In this document: positions 8,664 to 16,921 of the stretch, one piece after another | How positions within the stretch are numbered: position 1 is the first letter of the stretch | Layout of the letters: each line of letters starts with the position of its first letter | Source of the DNA: Chloroflexota bacterium | Lineage (GTDB): Bacteria > Chloroflexota > UBA6077 > FW602-bin22 > JAMCYS01 | Length of the DNA: 32,338 nucleotides | Reading direction: 5' to 3' | Assembly: GCA_023473795.1 (NCBI GenBank) | Contig: JAMCYS010000019.1 | Location: 1 to 32,338, forward strand | Notes under the pieces: model-generated | What the model was told of the DNA's origin: nothing | The model's input: the letters and a program-made list of their open reading frames with translations, nothing else | The model's database searches: none | Program-made: the position numbers and the translations under genes

Positions 8664-8692
8664 ATTATAGCGGGCGGTGGGCGGGATGGGAA
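8664..8692 (-). promoter_or_regulatory. sigma70-type promoter of the UroD-like operon
   Basis: On the minus strand TTCCCA (8692-8687) is 17 nt from a consensus TATAAT (8669-8664). Transcription would start near 8657, about 40 nt before the TTG at 8618. Confidence 0.6.
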
Positions 8693-8734
8693 ACGAGTAC
8701 AGCCGCGGAGGCGGGGGGCATGAAGGAGAACGAG

Positions 8735-8769
8735 TAATCACCACCGAGACACCGAGGGCACCGAGAGCG
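8735..8769 (+). repeat. intergenic accgag repeat, copy A
   Basis: Forward copy of a repeat with the core ccaccgagacaccgag and gcaccgagag. Copies B and C lie in inverted orientation downstream, so the RNA could fold A against B or C. Confidence 0.7.
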
Positions 8770-8812
8770 GAGACAAGAAAAGAGACTACGGCTAATCCGC
8801 CTCTTCTTCCGG

Positions 8813-8845
8813 TCTCTGAGTTCTCCGTATCTCGGTAGTTATCTT
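8813..8845 (-). repeat. intergenic accgag repeat, copy B
   Basis: Read on the minus strand, this contains actaccgagatacggag and then aactcagag, matching copy A with several substitutions. Confidence 0.6.
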
Positions 8846-8898
8846 GCCTTCCTCTGTCCAGGCCCTCCCCTTCTATACGGTTTGTCTCTCCGTGTCCG

Positions 8899-8935
8899 GT
8901 CTCGGTGCTCTCCGTGCCTCGGTGGTTATCTTCTC
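8899..8935 (-). repeat. intergenic accgag repeat, copy C
   Basis: Read on the minus strand, this contains aaccaccgaggcacggag followed by agcaccgag. It is the closest inverted partner of copy A. A shorter related string, tctctccgtgtc, lies at 8885-8896. Confidence 0.7.
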
Positions 8936-8960
8936 GTCCGCTCAGCTTCCTGTCTGATGG

Positions 8961-9671
8961 CTAGCTGGCTGCCCGGCGCGGGGCGGACGCGCGTCGACGC
9001 TCGAACACTTCCACGCTCACCAGGAAGCCCAGGAAGATGATCACTACTCCCAGCAGCTCGCCCAGGAAGAATAGGCCGGAAAAGCCGAAGCGGGAAAGGC
9101 CGCCGGTGAGGCTGGGAATGAAGGCGCCCAGAGCGATGAGGATGTTAGAGACGACCCGATGGCCCATGATGCCCTTGCGCCAGAAGACCCAGGCGCTGTA
9201 GACGGCGCCTGCCACCAGTGCGCCGGCACCGAAAACGTTGAAGAAAGGTGTGAGAATACGCACGTTGCTCGGCAGGGCCTGGCCGGTGACGATCTCGCCC
9301 GCCTTGGGTAGTAGGGCCGGATCGACGGGCGCCGCCAGCACCCGGTAGGCGGCGTAGAGGGAGCCCAAGACCAAGAGCGCCATTATGGCGTGGGCGTAGC
9401 GGCGGCGGACGATGAGGTAGACGGTGCCCATGCCCAGGTAGGCAGCGACGTAGAAGGCGCCGATGATGTACCACCAGCGGTAGAGCGTCAGGTTCCAGCC
9501 GAAACCGTTGCCGAGGAACTCGGTGCCGGCGCTGATGGCGTACCAAAGCAGGCCGATGGTCCACACCAGCTGGTAGGGCTTGCGCCGGTGTCGATACTGG
9601 ACGAAGACGGTGGCGGCGAAGACCAGACTGACCAGAGTGGACAAGAGGGGTAAGGCGACCAACTGGTTCAC
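8961..9671 (-). CDS. polytopic membrane protein of unknown function
   Basis: This 236-aa protein has about seven hydrophobic segments: VALPLLSTLVSLVFAATVF, the LVWTIGLLWYAISAG region, WWYIIGAFYVAAYLGMG, the HAIMALLVLGSLYAAY region, FNVFGAGALVAGAVYSAWVF, SNILIALGAFIPSLTGG and FFLGELLGVVIIFLGFLVSV. It ends in a short basic tail. The layout recalls 7TM sensory input modules, but no output domain is attached and I see no catalytic motif. The GTG at 9671 is chosen because gggagg lies 6 nt upstream; the longer frame to 9716 has a polar, unlikely N-terminus. It is transcribed alone, divergently from the small membrane protein and histidine kinase genes, 294 nt away. Confidence 0.72.
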   Translation of the reverse strand: MNQLVALPLLSTLVSLVFAATVFVQYRHRRKPYQLVWTIGLLWYAISAGTEFLGNGFGWNLTLYRWWYIIGAFYVAAYLGMGTVYLIVRRRYAHAIMALLVLGSLYAAYRVLAAPVDPALLPKAGEIVTGQALPSNVRILTPFFNVFGAGALVAGAVYSAWVFWRKGIMGHRVVSNILIALGAFIPSLTGGLSRFGFSGLFFLGELLGVVIIFLGFLVSVEVFERRRASAPRRAAS

Positions 9672-9965
9672 GCGCGGCCTCCCATTCAGTAATGGCGCGC
9701 CCCGCGCGGGCGACACCGTGCCGGCGGCGCGAGCGATAGCTCGTTCGGACTAGCACATTAGAATCATAACATACAGCCTTGAGGCTGTCAGCCGGCATAC
9801 TCAGGGGGAACGGCGGGACATAAGATAGTAAAGATACTCTATAGCTATGCGCGCGACAGACTCGGTGGTATCATTGATTATAGAAGGCGGAGCCGGTACG
9901 AGGTGGGCGCTCGCTCGGGTGTGCACACGCCAGTCCGGCGCTCGTGAGGTGTTGAGGGGTCTGGG
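9672..9965. other. divergent intergenic region
   Basis: This holds the start region of the minus-strand membrane protein and of the plus-strand kinase unit. The stretch 9760-9890 is AT-richer than its surroundings, with promoter-like words in both directions (for example TATGAT on minus, TATCAT on plus), but none has a convincing -35 partner. Confidence 0.4.
9773..9788. repeat. palindrome in the divergent region
   Basis: acagcct and aggctgt form a perfect 7-bp dyad separated by tg. It could be an operator or one of the many short dispersed palindromes seen here. Confidence 0.4.
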
Positions 9966-10172
9966 GTGCTGACTCGTTTCTTGCTGCTGGTGGGGGCTTC
10001 GCCCCTCATTTTCGTGGCCGGCGTGTTCCTGCACAATGTCCTCAGCTGGCTGTTGCAGGTCGAGGAGCCGGTGTTCTTCCTGGTGGCCATCGTGGGAGCC
10101 CCGCTTGCCTTCGTCGTCGGCGCTGTAGGCACGACGGTCGCTCTGGTTCGCCGCCTGGCGACCCGGCCCTAG
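9966..10172 (+). CDS. small two-TM membrane protein
   Basis: This is a 68-aa protein with two hydrophobic helices, residues 4-32 and 38-60, separated by an acidic turn (QVEEPVFF) and ending in a basic tail (VRRLATRP), which would place both ends on one side of the membrane. The GTG start is preceded by a G-rich gaggggtctgg. The stop is 16 nt before the histidine kinase start, so the two are probably co-transcribed. The EEPVFF turn looks like a conserved signature of small membrane proteins, but I cannot name a function. Confidence 0.6.
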   Translation: MLTRFLLLVGASPLIFVAGVFLHNVLSWLLQVEEPVFFLVAIVGAPLAFVVGAVGTTVALVRRLATRP

Positions 10173-10188
10173 GCCCGTCCGCGGCGCG

Positions 10189-12063
10189 GTGCGCCTGGCC
10201 GGGAGAGTCCGAGAGCGGGAAGCGGAGATGGAGGAGATACTCAGCAAGGCGGACAAGGTAGAAGTCAATCGGGCTGGGACTGGACGCGTCTTGGCGGTGC
10301 GGCCGGCGGCCCTGCCGACTTTCGCCTTAGTGGCCGGCGCCTTTCTGCTGGCCTTCGTCGTGGACTCGTTTCTCTTTCCCCATCAACGCGACGAAATAGT
10401 CTATGCCGCGCCCGTGCTGATTGCTGCCCATCGCTGGCCGGCGCGTCCGGTCATCGTAACCGCCGCGGCATCTATCGTTCTGGCTCTGGCCTCGCACATC
10501 TGGGCCAACTCCCTGGCCCCAGATCTCCTCTTCAGCCTCTCCGCCCTAGCGGCGGTGGGCTATCTGGGCGTGCGTCTGGCGGAGCAGGCCGAGGACAACC
10601 AGCAGCGCCTGCGCAGCGCGGAGCGCACCGCCGGGACGCTGCGCACTCTCATCGATACCCTCCCTATCGGCGTCGTCGTTTCCGACATCACCGGCGAGCT
10701 GACCTTGCTGAACCCGGTCGCCCTCGCCACCTTTGGCGGCAAGATGGGTAACGCCTACGGCACCGAGGGTATCGCCCTGCGCCGTCTCGATGGCTCGCCG
10801 TTCCCTGCCGCCGAACTGCCGCTGCCGCGCGCTCTGGAACGGGGGGAAGAGACCCGAGACGTGCAGGTGGTCCTGCGCCGGGATGCCGGGGGTGGCGAGT
10901 CCATCCTCAGCATCGCGGCCGCGCCGGTGCGTAGTCCCGGCGGCAAGGTGGTGGGGGCGGTCTCCGTCTTCGCCGACATCACGGAGCGCTACCGGGTAGA
11001 CCTGGCTCTACGCGAGAGCGAGAACCGTTACCGGCGCATCGTGGAAACGGCGGGCGAGGGCGTCTGGGTCCTCGACGCCGACCAGAACACGGTCTTCGTC
11101 AACCGGCGTCTGGTCGAGATGCTCGGCTACCCGGCGAACGAACTGATGGGCCAGCCGCTTCTCGCTTACGTGGCCGAGGAAGCGCGCGATGCCGCCTTCG
11201 CCCATTTGCGGCGACGGGGGCGAGGCACCCAGCAGCACGATTTCCGGTTCCGCCGCTGGGATGGCACCACGCTCTGGGCCATCGTCTCCACCACGGCCAT
11301 CGTCGACCACGATGGGCGCAACGGGGGGCTGCTGGCGATGGTGGCCGACATCACCGAGCGCAAACGGGCAGAAGAGACGCGTGACGAATACCTGGGCCTC
11401 ATGTCCCACGACCTGCGGCAGCCGCTCACGGTCATCTCCGGCATGGCGGAATGGCTGTACGGCGACCTCTGCCGGCGGGAATTGACGCGCGAGGCAGGCG
11501 CCGCCGAGAGCATAATGCGCAGCGGCAAGCGTATGGCCAGAATGATCAAGGACCTGGTCGAGTCGGTGCGTCTGGAATCGGGCAACCTCGAAATGCACAA
11601 AGAGCCTACCGATCTAGGACGGCTGCTGCGCGAGACGGCCGAACACTTGGGAGCAGAGCAAACGCGCATAAGCCTGCTGGTGCCGGCTGACGCCCTGCCG
11701 GTTCTGGTGGACCCAGCGCGGCTGGAGCGAGCGGTGGTGAATCTACTCTCCAATGCCCTCAAGTACTCGCCGCCAGAGCGGCCGGTCCAGGTGTCGCTGG
11801 CGGTGCGGTCCGGCGAGGTTGTAGTAGCCGTAAGAGACGAGGGCGTGGGCATCCCTTCGGCCGAGCAGCCTCACCTCTTTGAGCGTTTCTACCGGGCGAG
11901 CACCTGCCAGAAGTCGGAGGGCCTGGGGCTGGGTCTGTACATTGCGCGTCTGATCGTGGAGGCGCATGGCGGCCGGGTGTGGGTGGAGAGCGAACAGGGC
12001 CGAGGCAGCACGTTTTTCATTGCCTTGCCGCTGAGCGACGCCGTCGAGCCGGCCGAGGTGTAG
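10189..12063 (+). CDS. membrane-associated PAS-PAS sensor histidine kinase
   Basis: This 624-aa protein has several hydrophobic helices at residues 40-125 (including FALVAGAFLLAFVVDSFLF), then two PAS domains (about 150-265 and 277-395), each ending in the ADITER motif. A HisKA domain carries the phospho-acceptor His407 in MSHDLRQPL, and the HATPase domain has NLLSNALKYSP (N box, 518-528), DEGVGIP and GLGLGLYIAR. All catalytic motifs are intact, so it should autophosphorylate. No response regulator lies beside it, making it an orphan here. The start is uncertain: the GTG at 10189 lacks a clear ribosome site, and the ATG at 10228 would remove 13 polar residues without changing any domain. Confidence 0.9.
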   Translation: MRLAGRVREREAEMEEILSKADKVEVNRAGTGRVLAVRPAALPTFALVAGAFLLAFVVDSFLFPHQRDEIVYAAPVLIAAHRWPARPVIVTAAASIVLALASHIWANSLAPDLLFSLSALAAVGYLGVRLAEQAEDNQQRLRSAERTAGTLRTLIDTLPIGVVVSDITGELTLLNPVALATFGGKMGNAYGTEGIALRRLDGSPFPAAELPLPRALERGEETRDVQVVLRRDAGGGESILSIAAAPVRSPGGKVVGAVSVFADITERYRVDLALRESENRYRRIVETAGEGVWVLDADQNTVFVNRRLVEMLGYPANELMGQPLLAYVAEEARDAAFAHLRRRGRGTQQHDFRFRRWDGTTLWAIVSTTAIVDHDGRNGGLLAMVADITERKRAEETRDEYLGLMSHDLRQPLTVISGMAEWLYGDLCRRELTREAGAAESIMRSGKRMARMIKDLVESVRLESGNLEMHKEPTDLGRLLRETAEHLGAEQTRISLLVPADALPVLVDPARLERAVVNLLSNALKYSPPERPVQVSLAVRSGEVVVAVRDEGVGIPSAEQPHLFERFYRASTCQKSEGLGLGLYIARLIVEAHGGRVWVESEQGRGSTFFIALPLSDAVEPAEV

Positions 12064-12181
12064 GCCGGGTCCGCCCGGACCGCCCTCAAGACTTGACAGC
12101 CACGAGGTGCTCTCGCCTTCATCGCGTGACATTGCCGCCTGAGCAGGCAAGCCCAGGGCATGCGTCAACCGTGAAGGCGCC

Positions 12182-12209
12182 TTGACTTGGCGCCTGCCAG
12201 TCATATAAT
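12182..12209 (+). promoter_or_regulatory. strong sigma70-type promoter of the ABC importer operon
   Basis: TTGACT at 12182-12187 and a perfect TATAAT at 12204-12209 are 16 nt apart. Predicted transcription starts near 12216, about 285 nt upstream of the ATG at 12501. Confidence 0.75.
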
Positions 12210-12500
12210 GGCTCGAGCATAGATCCATTGGCACTATGGTTTGGGCTGCGATCGCTTGCACATCGACGCTCGCGAGGAGTCACGCGGTCCGAAGTGCACT
12301 CGGGATCTTCCTCCAGTGCGTCACACGTAATGACTGCATACCACCTGCCGGTCGAACGGGCATTCTGATTCTTGTCGGAAGAAGGAGGGAAGGGAGACAA
12401 GCGAGTCGCCATCGACATTTAAGCCTGGCTGTACGGCTGTGCGTCATCGGTGCAACCTGATGAATTGCTCGCGGAGCGGAGTGAGAAAAGGAGCTCAGCG
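12210..12500 (+). other. long untranslated leader of the ABC importer operon
   Basis: About 285 nt lie between the predicted start of transcription and the binding-protein ATG. A ribosome site, aaggag at 12488-12493, lies 7 nt before the ATG. A frame through part of the leader (12236-12460) has no plausible protein features. I recognise no known riboswitch, and I see no T-tract hairpin. Confidence 0.5.
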
Positions 12501-14216
12501 ATGTCCCAGCAGAAGCCTAAGGGCAAGGAATCGGTCACAACCTCGGCAATCCGGAAATGCACTCGTCGACAGTTCATTGGCTTGACTCTGGCGGGAGGGG
12601 TCGGCGTCGCCGGCGCGTCTCTGTTCACCGCCTGCGCCCAGCCGGCACCGCCAACCGCGACTACGGCCCCAGCAGCCGGCCCGGCCGCCACAGCGGCCCC
12701 CGCTGCCGGCGCCAGCAAGACGCTCGTCGTCGGCGTCTCAATCGACGACATCGTTAGCCTCGACCCCCATCGGGCGATGGAGGTAATCTACCCCGTCTTC
12801 GATCACGCCTGTTACGAAACCCTGGTCACCTACGAGAACAACGACTTCAGCAAGCCATTGCCCGCGTTGGCTACCAGTTGGGATGTGTCGTCCGACGCCA
12901 AGGTTTACACCTTCAAGCTGCGGCAGGGCGTGAAGTTCGCCAGCGGCAACCCGATGACCTCAGACGATGTCAAGTGGAGCTACGAGCGACTGATCAATCT
13001 CAAAGGTCAGCCGGCCTTCTTCCTAGACTCGCTTGACAAGGTGGAGGCACCGGACGCGCAGACGGTCAAGGTCACGCTCAAGCAATCGGATGCGTCTTTC
13101 CTCGCGGCCATCACGGCGCCGCCCGTGGCCATCATCGACCGCAAGACGGCCGAGGCCCACGGGGCTACGGCCGCCGCCGACGCCGGCAAGACTGACAAAG
13201 CCGAGCAGTGGCTCACCAGTAACTCCATCGGCACTGGACCCTACGTGATCACCCAGTACACGGCGAAGGGGCAGGTCCAGCTCAAGCGGAACCAGAACGC
13301 CTGGAAGCCAGCCAAGTACTTTGACGAGGTCTTGGTCAAGGGCGTGCCGGACGCAGGTACCCAGCAGCTGATGCTGCAGAAGGGCGATATCGACCTGGCC
13401 GGCAACCTCCAGCCCGAGCACATCCAGGCGCTCAAGGGCAATAAGGACGTAGCGGTAGCGAGCACGCCCAGTACGGATGTGGCTTACTTGGGTATGACGC
13501 GCGACCCGAAGAAGAACGAGGCGCTGGCCAAGCCGGAGGTGGGCCAGGCCATTCGCGCCGCCATTGACTATGAGGGCCTCAAGGCCCTGGTGCCTGGCTC
13601 CGTGCGCGATGCCTTCATCGTGACGAGCGGGCTGGCGGGTAGCCTGCCGGTCTCCGAGGCGCCCGCGACCGATCTGAACAAGGCGAAAGAACTCTTGACC
13701 AAGGCCGGCTACCCCAACGGCTTCAAGGCCAAGCTGAACGTGTCGGCGACCATGGTGCGCGCGGGAGCCAAGATCGTCAACATCGCGCAGAAGGTCCAGG
13801 CCGACCTGGCCAAGGTGGGCATCCAGATCGAGCTGGTCACGGCGGAGGACAACGTCTGGCGAGACGGCTTCAAGGCCGGTGCCCACGAGATGACGATTAC
13901 CGGCTACTTTATGGACTACCCCGATACCTCCAACTATCTGGCGGTGTTCCTGCCGGACGGATTGATGGCCAAGCGGATGGGCTACACGCTGGACAAGGAC
14001 ACGCAAGGGCTTGTTCCACTACTACAGAAGGCCCTGGCCACCCCTGATGAGAGCAAGCGATTGCCGATGTACCAGGACATCCAGCGCAAAATCCTGGCCG
14101 ATGGCCCCTGGGCGGCGCTCATCGAGCCACTGATGTCTTATGCCCACCGGGCCGATATCAAAGGGGTCCTGGCGGAGCCGACGTACTACTTCTCGCCGCA
14201 GAACTTCTACAGGTAG
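12501..14216 (+). CDS. peptide/nickel-type ABC transporter substrate-binding lipoprotein
   Basis: This 571-aa protein belongs to SBP family 5 (DppA/OppA/NikA type). The N-terminus has a twin-arginine motif (RRQFIGL, Arg22-Arg23), a hydrophobic stretch and a lipobox ending at Cys45 (LFTAC), so it should be exported folded by Tat and lipid-anchored. A Pro/Ala/Thr linker follows. Family signatures are visible: LDPHRAM, YETLVTYEN, LATSWDVSSD, YTFKLRQGVKFASG, DDVKWSYERL, GTGPYVI, and near the C-terminus YQDIQRKILADG. The ATG at 12501 follows a good ribosome site; the longer frame from 12450 lacks one. The ligand is probably an oligopeptide, but nickel, sugars or other solutes are known for the family. 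Two permease genes follow. Confidence 0.93.
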   Translation: MSQQKPKGKESVTTSAIRKCTRRQFIGLTLAGGVGVAGASLFTACAQPAPPTATTAPAAGPAATAAPAAGASKTLVVGVSIDDIVSLDPHRAMEVIYPVFDHACYETLVTYENNDFSKPLPALATSWDVSSDAKVYTFKLRQGVKFASGNPMTSDDVKWSYERLINLKGQPAFFLDSLDKVEAPDAQTVKVTLKQSDASFLAAITAPPVAIIDRKTAEAHGATAAADAGKTDKAEQWLTSNSIGTGPYVITQYTAKGQVQLKRNQNAWKPAKYFDEVLVKGVPDAGTQQLMLQKGDIDLAGNLQPEHIQALKGNKDVAVASTPSTDVAYLGMTRDPKKNEALAKPEVGQAIRAAIDYEGLKALVPGSVRDAFIVTSGLAGSLPVSEAPATDLNKAKELLTKAGYPNGFKAKLNVSATMVRAGAKIVNIAQKVQADLAKVGIQIELVTAEDNVWRDGFKAGAHEMTITGYFMDYPDTSNYLAVFLPDGLMAKRMGYTLDKDTQGLVPLLQKALATPDESKRLPMYQDIQRKILADGPWAALIEPLMSYAHRADIKGVLAEPTYYFSPQNFYR

Positions 14217-14233
14217 TCACGGTCGGCAAGAGC

Positions 14234-14269
14234 GGCTGGTGGCCGGCGCCCGGCGCCCGGCTACCAGCC
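14234..14269 (+). repeat. strong hairpin between binding protein and permease genes
   Basis: Arms ggctggtggccgg and ccggctaccagcc pair over 13 bp with one G-U, around a 10-nt loop. No T-tract follows. Its place, 18 nt after the binding-protein stop, fits an mRNA-stabilising or partial-termination hairpin that makes binding protein exceed permease. Confidence 0.6.
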
Positions 14270-14452
14270 TAGACCGGCCCAGGCGAGGGCAATCCCGGGA
14301 TACCGATAGCTGCGGATCGCCCTCATGCACTGCCAGAGATTGACGGCTTGATAGGGTGGTTTTCGCAGGGCAGGCCATCACGACGGCGTGTTGGGCGCAC
14401 CGTGCCACACTGACCCTGGCGCTGGCCAGGGCAACGGAGAGAGGCCCGATGG

Positions 14453-15469
14453 GTGACTCTGCAAGCCTACGTCCTTAGACGCGTTCTGCTGCTAGTGCCG
14501 ATGATCGTCGGCATTAGTCTGCTGACGTTCGTCGTTTCCCACATGGTGCCGGCCGATCCTGTGAGCGCCATGCTCACCGACAAGGCCCGGCCGGAAACCG
14601 TGGCGGCCTTCCGCGAGCAGTGGGGCCTGGATAGGCCGCTGCCCGAACAGTACCTGCGCTACCTCGGCGGTCTTTTGCGCCTCGACTTCGGCGTGTCCAT
14701 CTTCTCCCACCACCCAGTCGCCGACGATCTGGCCCTCTACCTGCCGGCCACGCTGGAGCTGGCGACGACGGCCCTGCTGGTGACGGTGTTCCTCGGCATC
14801 CCGTTGGGCGTACTGACTGCCGTCTACCGTGAGAGCTGGCTAGACCGCGTGGTGCGGGTCGTCTCCCTGCTCGGGGCTTCGGCGCCTATCTTCTGGCTGG
14901 CCATAGTTGGGCTTCTCGTCTTCTATTCCTGGCTGGACTGGGTGCCCGGCCCCGGCCGCATCGACGCCCGCATCGCGGCCCCACAGACTATCACGGGCCT
15001 GTACACCGTCGACAGCCTGCTGACCCAGAACTGGGACGCCTTCGGTAGCAGCGTCCGACACCTCATACTGCCCGCGCTCGTTCTGGGTGGCAACCAGATG
15101 GTATACCTACTGAGGGTCACCCGCTCCAGCGTGCTGGAGGTGCTCGGCCAAGAGTACGTCCGCACTGCCCACGCCAAGGGCCTCGGCTGGTGGACCGTCG
15201 TCTACCGCCACGCCGTGCCGAATGCCCTCATTCCGACCGTTGCCTACCTCGGCCTCAGCTATGGCAGCTTGTTGGCGGGCGCCGTCGTCACCGAGATCGT
15301 CTTCGCCTGGCCGGGGATGGGCCGCTACGCGCTACAGGGCACGACGCGGCTGGACTTCCCGGCTATCGTGGGCGTCACCACCGTGATCGCCGTGATCTAC
15401 GTCGCAGTGAATCTGGTCGTTGACGTCGCCCAATCATTCATGGACCCCCGAATCAGGTTGGGCCGCTGA
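14453..15469 (+). CDS. ABC transporter permease, DppB/OppB type
   Basis: This 338-aa inner-membrane permease is of the dipeptide/oligopeptide class. It has the family N-terminus (YVLRRVLLLVPMIVGISLLTF), six predicted membrane helices, the ADPV and WGLDRPLPEQYLRYL loop, and the cytoplasmic EAA-like coupling motif EYVRTAHAKGLGWW...HAVPNALIP that docks on the ATPase. It ends in the conserved FMDPRIRLG. Translation starts at GTG 14453, 8 nt after gagg; the ATG at 14449 is in another frame. The stop TGA shares its last base with the ATG of the next permease, which indicates coupled translation and a heterodimeric channel. Confidence 0.94.
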   Translation: MTLQAYVLRRVLLLVPMIVGISLLTFVVSHMVPADPVSAMLTDKARPETVAAFREQWGLDRPLPEQYLRYLGGLLRLDFGVSIFSHHPVADDLALYLPATLELATTALLVTVFLGIPLGVLTAVYRESWLDRVVRVVSLLGASAPIFWLAIVGLLVFYSWLDWVPGPGRIDARIAAPQTITGLYTVDSLLTQNWDAFGSSVRHLILPALVLGGNQMVYLLRVTRSSVLEVLGQEYVRTAHAKGLGWWTVVYRHAVPNALIPTVAYLGLSYGSLLAGAVVTEIVFAWPGMGRYALQGTTRLDFPAIVGVTTVIAVIYVAVNLVVDVAQSFMDPRIRLGR

Positions 15470-16380
15470 TGGTTGGCGGCGGCGTCTCCCTAAGTGAGCA
15501 CCTGAGCCCACGTGGCCGTGAGCGCCGTGCGTCCTTGGCAAGCTGGCTTGCCTCCGCCTGGCGCTTCTTGCGCCGCCGTCCGCTGGCACTGCTCGGCCTG
15601 GCGATTGTAGTCGTGTGGGTGCTGGCACTCTTGGGCACGGACGTCATCGCCCCCTACGGGCCGCTCGACCTCGACACCTTCAAGCGTCTGCAGCCACCAG
15701 GAAGCGAGCACTTGATGGGCACCGACGACCTCGGGCGCGACGTTTTCAGCCGCATCCTCCACGGCGGGCGCGTTTCCGTGGTCGCCGGCATTTTGGTGGT
15801 GTTAGCAGCCTCGCTCGTCGGTACCTTCATCGGCACCAGCGCCGGCTTCTTCGGCGGCGCGCTGGACGAACTGCTGATGCGGACGGCGGACATCTTCCTC
15901 GCCTTTCCGCCCATCATCCTAGCGCTGGCGATCACCGCAGCCCTGGGCCCTGACCTCCACACCTCGATGGTCGCCATCATGCTCGTTTGGTGGCCCCAGT
16001 ACGCGCGGATGGTGCGGGGGGTGGTGCAATCGGTCAAACAGAACGAGTACGTGACCGCTTCGCGGGCCATAGGAGCCGGCGAGTGGCGGATAATGCTACG
16101 TCACGTGTTGCCGAACTCGATAATGCCCGTCTTTGTGGTCGCTACTCTGGACCTGGGCCAGGGTATTACCATAGCTGCCGTACTGAGCTTTCTCGGCCTG
16201 GGCATCAGGCCCCCGAATCCAGATTGGGGCTCCATGATTGCCAGTGGCGCCACGATGCTGAGCCAGTGGTGGCTCGGCACCTTCCCCGGCTTGGCCATTA
16301 TGTCAGTCGTGCTGGGCTTCAACCTTCTCGGCGACGCCCTGCGCGACCTTCTGGACCCTCGTTTACGTCACGAACGCTAG
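15469..16380 (+). CDS. ABC transporter permease, DppC/OppC type
   Basis: This 303-aa protein is the partner of the preceding permease. After a basic N-terminus (RGRERRASLASW) it has the first helix (PLALLGLAIVVVWVLALLG), the periplasmic HLMGTDDLGRDVFSRIL signature of the DppC family, five further helices and the coupling motif EYVTASRAIGAGEWRIMLRHVLPN. It ends with DLLDPRLRHER. The start codon overlaps the upstream stop by one base. No DppD/DppF-type ATPase follows; the next gene is a secreted glycosidase behind its own promoter, so the ATPases must be encoded elsewhere or shared between importers. Confidence 0.94.
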   Translation: MVGGGVSLSEHLSPRGRERRASLASWLASAWRFLRRRPLALLGLAIVVVWVLALLGTDVIAPYGPLDLDTFKRLQPPGSEHLMGTDDLGRDVFSRILHGGRVSVVAGILVVLAASLVGTFIGTSAGFFGGALDELLMRTADIFLAFPPIILALAITAALGPDLHTSMVAIMLVWWPQYARMVRGVVQSVKQNEYVTASRAIGAGEWRIMLRHVLPNSIMPVFVVATLDLGQGITIAAVLSFLGLGIRPPNPDWGSMIASGATMLSQWWLGTFPGLAIMSVVLGFNLLGDALRDLLDPRLRHER

Positions 16381-16431
16381 CCGGATGCCAGTGCACTGGC
16401 TCGCCTCGCCCGACAGAAGAAGACGTCCCCG

Positions 16432-16565
16432 GCAACCATGCCCTCGTTCTTGCCGGCTTCCGGCTTCCCCTGTCACTTCTGCCGCACTCGACTCGCGTCG
16501 CTTGCGGCCGAGGCTTCGGGCCCGCCTTCCCCCGTCAAGCACTCCCTGCTTGATCGCATGGGACT
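16432..16565. repeat. 134-bp direct repeat, copy 1
   Basis: This aligns without gaps to 19629-19762 with about 17 mismatches by hand count (about 87% identity). It includes the exact string ctgtcacttctgccgcactc and a small dyad near the end (aagca...tgctt). Weaker similarity extends about 20 bp upstream. It fills most of the gap between the permease stop and the promoter at 16628. The other bases of 16381-16921 show no gene I can support. Confidence 0.85.
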
Positions 16566-16627
16566 AGTTCAGGATCACTGATAGGTCGGCTGCCGTCTTG
16601 ATCTTGTTTGAGCTGGTGATAGCCATC

Positions 16628-16656
16628 TAGACAGGACGGCCGGCGCCTGGTATGTT
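16628..16656 (+). promoter_or_regulatory. putative promoter of the secreted glycosidase
   Basis: TAGACA at 16628-16633 is 17 nt from TATGTT at 16651-16656. The leader to the ATG at 16922 would be about 260 nt. Confidence 0.4.
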
Positions 16657-16921
16657 ACGGACTGCAAGACGGCTGGCCTGCCACGGCGCCGTCCGCCCCC
16701 GACAATCAGACGGAATCTCCTCGTGAAGGCGGCTCTCCGCCATTCCCGCCCCCGGGCCCCAACCGTGGACGTGGGTACCTCCGCGGGTGCTTCCGCCTTG
16801 GGTGCCGCAGGCGTAGCTTCTGGCACGTGTGCCGGCCAATCGAAAAAGGGCCGGGCGTTGGTTGCCGGCTGGGCGGGGGACGACTCTCGGCGGCTGGCGG
16901 GATGGGTTGTGGGAGGGTGTG

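Noticed and set aside
12236-12460. A small gene in the importer leader
   Set aside because: It has no ribosome site and no protein features, and it ends in the region just before the true start.
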